From positions 102,686,796 through 102,721,795 of the forward strand of contig NC_081415.1 of NCBI RefSeq assembly GCF_030272615.1: a stretch of 35,000 bases of DNA, read 5' to 3'. Numbering within the stretch: the stretch's first letter is position 1; each line of letters opens with the position of its first letter. Shown here piece after piece: positions 28,785 through 35,000 of this stretch. The translations under genes and the position numbers were made by a program. The notes under the pieces are model-generated. The model ran no database searches, was not told the DNA's origin, and saw only the letters and a program-made list of their open reading frames with translations. The stretch comes from Cryptomeria japonica (Eukaryota; Streptophyta; Pinopsida; Cupressales; Cupressaceae).

Positions 28785-29819
28785 AGCTGTAAAATGTAGT
28801 TGTCATGGAACACAAGAAATATGTAGAAAATCAGCAGATTTTTGATAAACAGTGATTACTATTTTATTGATTACTATTTGATAAGCAGATTTTTGATAAA
28901 CAGTGTCATTCTTATTAGTTATCAAAGGAGAATTATTGTTGGGGTTGTTCGCTTTTAATGGTTTGTTATTTTTCCTTTTGTTTAACCAATTCTGATGGAT
29001 TTTTTAACAATTTTTTATGCCATTAACATTTTGCTTCTACATTTGTTCATTGTTTAAGCAAAAGTAATAAAACACGTGCGTTTTGATTGGTTCTTAGATT
29101 TGGAGTTTCTGTTGTGGGCTTTATGTTATTCAAGGCAAATGTCAAAATCAAACTCTTTTTTTTTGGGTCAATAACAATCAATCAATGGACACAACCTTAA
29201 TAAGGTTTAAGGAAGGCTAGATAATTTGTTTGTTTGTTTTTATTTATTCTCGATGTTTGCCCCTAAAAAAATAGGCGTGCATATTGTTGCTTTCTTTTTT
29301 TATGTTTTCTTCATATGTTTAGTAAAAAGTATATAGTGGTGCTTTAGTGGCAACAATGAGAAAATAAGTGGTGGTGGATTTGGTAGTTGTGTCTGTTGTG
29401 GTGGCCAATGCATGTTTACTTGGATGTCTAGTTAGTTGTCACATTGTTATGTTTTCTATTAAGATAATTGTTTTTTGATAGAGCCCAATCCTCGTTACAA
29501 TGAAAACAATCAAGTTACTCAAAAAGCAACTTAAAATAGGATTGAATTACATGGAAACCATCTCAAGTCATGAAAAATTGTCCAACCAAAGTTGTCATCA
29601 AGACTTGATAACTTGAGAGAAGGGGAAGAAGAAACCCCTTTAGAAGTCCAAACTAGGGGCATACCACAAATTGAAGGTGGGAATAAAGAAATATTGCGAG
29701 GTAGAACATCATGAGAAGCAACAGCTTTACTAAAGTCACATTGGTATGTTTCAAGTGCCTCAAATTTTTTACACATGTAAGAGTTAAATAAAAGAAGAAA
29801 ATAAATAGCTTCCTAGCAA
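28785..29819. other. non-coding DNA with a small duplication
   Basis: CAGATTTTTGATAAACAGTG occurs twice (about 28834 and 28887), a local duplication of about 53 bp. Nothing coding was recognised; the minus-strand frames at 29531-30009 have no family features. Confidence 0.4.
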
Positions 29820-30040
29820 GCCCATGGTATGGTATGATGAAGAATGTAAGGCAACATGAAGGATGCAAAAGAAAGGGAAACCACAAAATGCATGAACAAC
29901 TAGTGAGCAAAAAAAGAAGAATATATAAAAGCCATAGTATGGTATGATGAAGAATGTAAGGCAACACAAAGGATGCTAAAGAAAGGGAATCCGAAGAATG
30001 TATGAACAACTAGTAAGAACAAAAAATGGAGAATATATAA
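29820..30040. repeat. 110-bp tandem duplication
   Basis: GGTATGATGAAGAATGTAAG starts at 29831 and again at 29941; the flanking sequence matches over about 110 bp, ending in GAATATATAARA. A weak third copy may precede it. Confidence 0.85.
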
Positions 30041-30289
30041 GAACTAGAGGGAAGGAGTTGATTTGACAATTGAAACATGTACCAAAGAGATTTTGGCGGA
30101 ACTTTGCAAGGAAATAGCATACACAAAGAACAACCTAACAAGTCTACCATATGCAAAATAGTTGTAATAATGTGAAAATGTAAACAATATAACCTCTATA
30201 ATCATTGCTAGTGAAGACTTGTTCATGATGGAAAACTTCAAACAAGGAATTAGAAAGCTTGTGATGATAATTTTGGTGACATGCAACCT

Positions 30290-31540
30290 TAAAGAAGAAC
30301 ATTTAAAGTGGGGTGTGGAAATTCTAGCACTTCATAAATTTTCAATGAGGCTATTCAAAATGCTTTTTCAATAGAATGAATAACTAGCCTACCCGTTCTT
30401 GATAACAATCCCTTAACCTATCATGGTCAACAATCACTCAAATTATTGAACTATCATGGTCAATGATTCCTCAAATTATTAAACTATCGTGGCCAAACCT
30501 TTCTTTGCAAAGCTTTTTGGGAGCATTATAGAACACATAATTAGTAGTTGGGCAAATAAACAAGGAAATAGAACAAAATAAGAAGTTTTAGACCCAAATG
30601 ATCAACTATAGATCATTGTGTCACACTTAAACACTTGGCTGAAAATGTCTGTGACAAAAAAGATATGTATGGTCACTTTGTGGACTTAACAAGAATTTGT
30701 TTGAGCAAATTATAAGTAAAATGGAGAGGCTAGGAGAACTGACATATGATAGAGCAATAATTCATAAATTTTATAAGTTAAAAGTTAGTCAAGGCTAAAA
30801 TCCAAAAACAAGTAGGGTCTTTGAGGTTTTCGGAAGTAATATAGGCATCAAATAGGCTGCTGTCTTATCTCATAGTTTGGTTGGGGAATACATTCAAGTT
30901 AGAAGATTGGATAAACAAATATGGGGAAAATGGTCTACTTAACCAACTATGGGGCGAAACTCTTGCTCTATATAGGTAACTTAATTCTAATGGTAGTGAC
31001 AATCAAGGATTAAGATACTACTTGTGAGCTTTAGAGCTCTTTTGTAAATACATAGGGACGCAAGTGAATATCAACAAAATCAAGACTACGATTTTCTCTT
31101 TAAAAAGAAAGAAGCTTTTTGAATTAAACTTTGAACGAGATTCTCTTGAAATAGTGTCAAAATACAAGTATCTTGACCTTGTCATAGTGAACTCAATTTG
31201 GACACACGCAAGATGAAAGTAATGTAAGGGGGTGGAGAGCTCTTTATGTGCTAAAAATGGTGCAAGAATGATGAGTTGCTCAATTAGAAGACCACCAAGG
31301 TTCTATTTGATATTTTGATCGCATTGATAGTCATATATAATTTTGAGGTATAGGATAGTGGTATATCAAGTTTGAAATTGAGGCAAATAGAAAAGATCCA
31401 ACAACTTCTAATCACTAGCAATTTTAGAATTAAGGCTTTAGTTCCCTTAACATCATCCTTGTAGAGATAAGAACTTTCCAAGCATATACAAAACATGAAG
31501 ATTGTCAAGTGTTAAGAGGGGGTGCAAGAGATGAAGAGTT
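30290..31540 (+). pseudogene. non-LTR retrotransposon reverse transcriptase, dead
   Basis: A second LINE type, in plus orientation and different from the L1-type pieces. Motifs in order across several frames: GVEILALH, AKLFGSIIEHIISSWANKQ (about 30505-30560), IDHCVTLKHLAENVCDKKD, MYGHFVDL (RT motif A, 30665-30690), LEDWINKYGEN, QGLRYYL-ALELFCKYIGTQV, TTIFSLKRKK, LEIVSKYKYL, and QIEKIQ/LITSNFRIKALV-like residues near 31400. The catalytic YADD reads YIGN at 30969-30980, so both Asp residues are lost. Multiple stops and frameshifts are present. A 33-bp phrase around ACTATCATGGTCAA is repeated about three times near 30420-30500. Confidence 0.82.
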
Positions 31541-33228
31541 GCTGAAAAGGAAGAAAACACAGATGAAGTTGAATCATAAATGGATGATTGATGGGACATT
31601 AACCTAAATGAATGTACAAACCTCAATAAAGATATATAAAGGTAGGTGAATGCAAATTTTAGAGCAATACTGCGAATAAACGAAAAAAATACTAAATAAC
31701 AATATTATACTAAATACAATCTTACGAGTAAATCTTGAAATGAAATAGAGATAAAAGATCCTTACCATTCAATTGAGCACTAGCTCCCACATGCTTAGGT
31801 GTGAGATAGTTAGATGAATGTCACCCAAAATAAAATGAGAAAAAAGGGTTGGCTTTTTTCATTTTTCATCTATAAAGACATCCAATCTGTTTCATAATAT
31901 AACTATTCAAAGAAAACAAATTTAAAAGATTTAAAACTTGCTAACATAAATCAACAAGAAAAACAACCTTCTAAAATACACCATGTATCCCACTGCTTCA
32001 CATCGAGTCCCTTGGTAGACACATGACTCCTGTCAAAGCTTGTCTATACACATTTTAGGTTTGAACTTTACATGCACATTACACCTTGCCTTGTTCAGAC
32101 GTGAAGTCTTAATGAATTCTGATGTATCAAACCGACGCGAGCCCTTCTGTTAAACACAGTTGTCTTAGACTTTCGGTATGGATTCTTGGATACATCATTT
32201 CCCAGCAGTCCAAACTTTACATGACATTATCAGAGGTTGTTCTGAAGCTCTATTCTAAATTGCTATGATGTAAATCCTATTAAACATTACTTTAAATTCT
32301 ATTAAATGAAAATGTAGTTTTCTTGTTATTCACAATTTTTTTTTTTTATGATATAATATTCTCTAAAAATCCTCCTCTTATGGGCATTGAAATTTGCCAG
32401 AACGCTTTGGAATTGTCAATATTAGGACCAAAACATAAAATATATATAATATGGTTGAAGTAGGGATTATGAACGTGAGAGTGGCGTGAGAAAGAATAAA
32501 TGAAGTGAGGAGGAAGGAAATTGATAAGAGTTATTAAATTGTTGTTCACACGTTTGGAGGAATCAATTTGTTTTAGAGTTAAGAAAATCTCATCTTGAAG
32601 GGAGAATCAATTTTAACATAATGGGAGTGATTTAAGATCAATTGTTAAAAGTGGATAATATATCCTTCACTTTGAAATTAAATAAATTTAGGAGGGTGAT
32701 CGTAGAGGTATCTTGAATATGATTGATAATAATGAATGATAGCTGAATTAAAAAATATAATAGTAGTATCTAGTTGATGCTTGTCTCTAAAAGTTGTTAG
32801 TAGACCAAAGGCTGTCTCATTGTAAATAAAATTTGTTATGAGTTGATAAAAACATCATTGCATAAATGCAAGATAAATGCATACAAAACACGATTCCTTA
32901 AGATGATAACTATTATGGCTCATTACATATGCTTCCTAGATGAATCTCTAAATCATGAGGTGAATTATTGGTGAATGTTTTCATTTTGATTGTATGGTTG
33001 GTCATGAACTTTTAAGGTGGTGTCTAATTCGATGAGTTACAATCATAGTTTACCCAAAATTAACACATTGGAATCATAATAGAATATGAGTTGTGCATGT
33101 ACACATACCAAACATATGGTATGGAATAATTGAGCATACTTAATCATCTTCTCTAAAGCATAGAATATCATATGGGATAAAGAAGGGACAATTAAAAAAT
33201 AGCAATGACATAGAATACTACAACATTC
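31541..33228. other. anonymous AT-rich DNA
   Basis: The first 60-100 bp may be the tail of the LINE (KWMIDGT-like frame). Beyond that no coding, LTR or RNA feature could be supported. T-rich at 32337-32348. Confidence 0.4.
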
Positions 33229-34080
33229 TGTAATGTCCCCTTTTTTAGTTTGTTCATGTTCTTTAATGGGATTAGCCTATTCCTGACCCTCATAGGCTAA
33301 TATGGTTGGAAAGAGGGTCCTTTGAGGGATGCAACTTCTCCAGTGGACAGAGTTCTGTAGGGTTGGCTTTCGTTTGACTTCATTCTGACTCCTTTTGCTA
33401 CACTTACTATTTTTAGTAAGTTAGATATTTGATGGATAGACCCTCTTACTATTTATAGTCGGGCAGTTAGTCATTTGGTGAATTGTAGTGGTGGCCTCCA
33501 TTTCTGATGGCTTTGGAGTTACTAATTATTAATGAAGTTATTAATGATTAAATGACTTTATGTTATAATTTAATAATTAAAAGTTAATAATAAAGTTATA
33601 AGTGATTTTTTAGTATGGGTCATAACTTCATTAATGTGAGGGCCATTTATTAGGCTCTTATATCAAAGCAATTATTAAATGACTTTGTGTACATTTAATA
33701 TTAAAATCATTTAATTATCTTAAATGCCTAACAAGAGAGAATTTGAGCTCTATGAGAGGATATAAAAGATTTAATTGAAGGAAGATCTCATTATTGATTA
33801 TTGTGTTTTTGGAGTGGATGATTTGGTTTGAGAGGTAGAAGCCAAGGGTTTCAACCTTCTGCACTTTGGAGACTGAAAATCCTTCAGAGTTTAAGCATCT
33901 GAGGTGCTGGAATAAGCATTGATATTTGCTTCTGAGAATGATTCCATTCAGGGTCACTAGCTGTGCAAAAATGGTGAATGATTCCATTGTTTTATAAGCT
34001 TAGCAAGGGATTGGATCTGCAAATCAGTATCAGGCCTAAGAGAAGGATATTCTACAATTTCCAGCAGTATTAATTAAGGT
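33229..34080 (+). mobile_element. TGTAATGTCCCC-type LTR, right end not determined
   Basis: Begins TGTAATGTCCCC at 33229 and has a TATA box (TATAAAA, 33761-33767) about 530 bp later, in the layout of the other LTRs with this start. The sequence after the first 12 bases differs from those at 6126 and 14443, so it is another family or very diverged. Right end and duplication are not resolved. Confidence 0.55.
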
Positions 34081-34084
34081 TGTT

Positions 34085-34318
34085 TTGAAATTACAACATG
34101 CAGTACATACCCTGGCAGTACAAGTTGCAGGAGTTTCGATCTATGTCTTGTGGGCCCTAATAAATTCTGAAATTGTGTGCAAAGGGGGCGTTGAGGGGTG
34201 TACCTGCAAAACACACCATTATTTGGCAAATTCGACAACAATTGAATGTGGCATGAATTATCTGAGCTATCCATACAGGTTCAACAAGTGCATTCGGCCG
34301 AAGCTATTTTGGCTCTAA
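34085..34318 (+). other. Cys-rich open frame, perhaps receptor-kinase ectodomain relic
   Basis: The frame contains VSIYVLWALINSEIVCKGG, which could be a signal-peptide-like segment, then CTCKTHHYLA, then IECGMNYLSYPYRFNKC. The C-G-x3-hydrophobic-S-Y-P-Y/F-R-F pattern recalls the GUB_WAK_bind domain of wall-associated and LRK10-like receptor kinases. Only one motif is visible, with no kinase nearby, so this is a weak suggestion. Confidence 0.25.
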
Positions 34319-34546
34319 AACAGATCTTTCGTACAACATGTTAGCGACGTGTGTAAAACGCGCGACCAACACGTGTGTTAGTCAATCCGTACTGCCTTTT
34401 TGGAGCTAGAATAGATGCATCCAGTGCATTCTCCATCAACAAAATACAATCTGCCAACTTAGCTCTTAATTTCAGGTATGAGCGAAGTATATAGTTCTGA
34501 AAATTCAAAAACAACAATTGATTATGTGTTAAATGATATCAATGTT

Positions 34547-35000
34547 TGTAATACCCTGTCTAGGGTTCCTAAATTGAATTAAATTGTTAGTTAGCTGATG
34601 TCTATACTTGTCTTGGATTTTATTTTGTAATGCACTATTCAATACAAAAACCTTAAGGGGAATCAACACAATTCAAGACATTACACATTCAAAACAAGGG
34701 TTTGAATTGGTGGAGACACAAGGGTTTCTACACGTTCATAAAATCTCTATTGCAATCATATTGACAACAATGGCAAGAGGAAAACCTAAGCTAGAATGTT
34801 GCTGAAAATTTAACATAAAAGTTTCCCCAAAAATCTATAAATGGCCATGGAGATATTTAGTTACAAACATCGATAACAACTTTATGACCTTGTGATTTAT
34901 AAATCATGTCATTCTATAGGTGATTGGACTTATAGGAGTTGAAATCCTAGACTATTCTTAACGCTTGTAGTTTTTTTTGGATAATGTAGAAATGACCAAT
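34547..35000 (+). mobile_element. TGTAATACCC-type LTR start, runs off the window
   Basis: Starts TGTAATACCCTGTCTAGG at 34547 and has a TATA box (TATAAA, 34836-34841) about 290 bp downstream, as expected of an LTR. The right part lies outside the window. Confidence 0.5.

Noticed and set aside
29531-30009. Hydrophobic minus-strand frames near 29.7-30.0 kb
   Set aside because: Hydrophobicity results from A/G-rich tandem repeats read on the opposite strand; no homology recognised.
33229-34690. Solo LTR 33229-34685 with CATTC duplication
   Set aside because: CATTC at 34686-34690 preceded by CA is expected by chance at this length and falls inside another LTR start with its own TATA box.

Overview
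This window looks like nuclear DNA of a seed plant with a very large, repeat-rich genome. A conifer or other gymnosperm is my best guess. The reasons are one compact host gene in 35 kb, nested LTR and non-LTR retroelements of several ages, and several otherwise unrelated LTR starts that share TGTAATGTCCCC. There are no bacterial-type operons, RNA genes or CRISPR arrays. The species call is inference.

Layout. Positions 1-2.6 kb hold AT-rich DNA and a degenerate tandem repeat. The only intact host gene is at 2674-3057 (+): mitochondrial ribosomal protein mL54, one uninterrupted reading frame with a transit peptide. Positions 3.1-5.9 kb are mostly anonymous, with an LTR-like stretch. From 6.1 to 10.2 kb lies a two-level nest. 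A TGTAATGTCCCC LTR (6126-10180, flanked by AAAAG) is interrupted by a complete non-autonomous LTR retrotransposon (6428-9510, flanked by TTAGC). The inner element has a PBS, a PPT and two LTRs but no pol. In its place is a short gag start joined to a broken piece of the host Elongator gene ELP3, so it is a gene-capturing retrotransposon. Removing the outer LTR rejoins two minus-strand open frames into one of about 195 codons, of unknown identity.

Positions 10.5-13.9 kb hold scraps of LTR elements. Positions 13.9-16.3 kb (-) hold an L1-type LINE ORF2 (endonuclease end and reverse transcriptase start), cut by a solo LTR whose GCCAA duplication and frame restoration are both visible. Positions 16.3-23.3 kb hold two about 80% similar LTR copies, a region of GCACWTGAAG repeats, a pair of covarying hairpins, a decayed acidic ORF of unknown function and a LINE ORF1-like piece. 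Positions 23.3-25.6 kb (-) hold the 3' half of a Ty1/copia element (RT, RNase H, 3' UTR repeats, PPT, LTR). Its 3' UTR, PPT and LTR design match the ELP3-carrying element, so it belongs to the likely helper family.

Positions 25.6-30.0 kb hold an LTR fragment, low-copy repeats, a 331-bp tandem duplication and a possible last exon. Positions 30.3-31.5 kb (+) hold a second, different LINE reverse transcriptase whose YADD is lost. The right end holds two more LTR starts (33229 and 34547).

The most notable content is the captured ELP3 fragment with its putative copia helper, the phased roughly 20-bp repeats in both of their LTR leaders, the split ORF and the covarying hairpins. All comparisons were made by eye.
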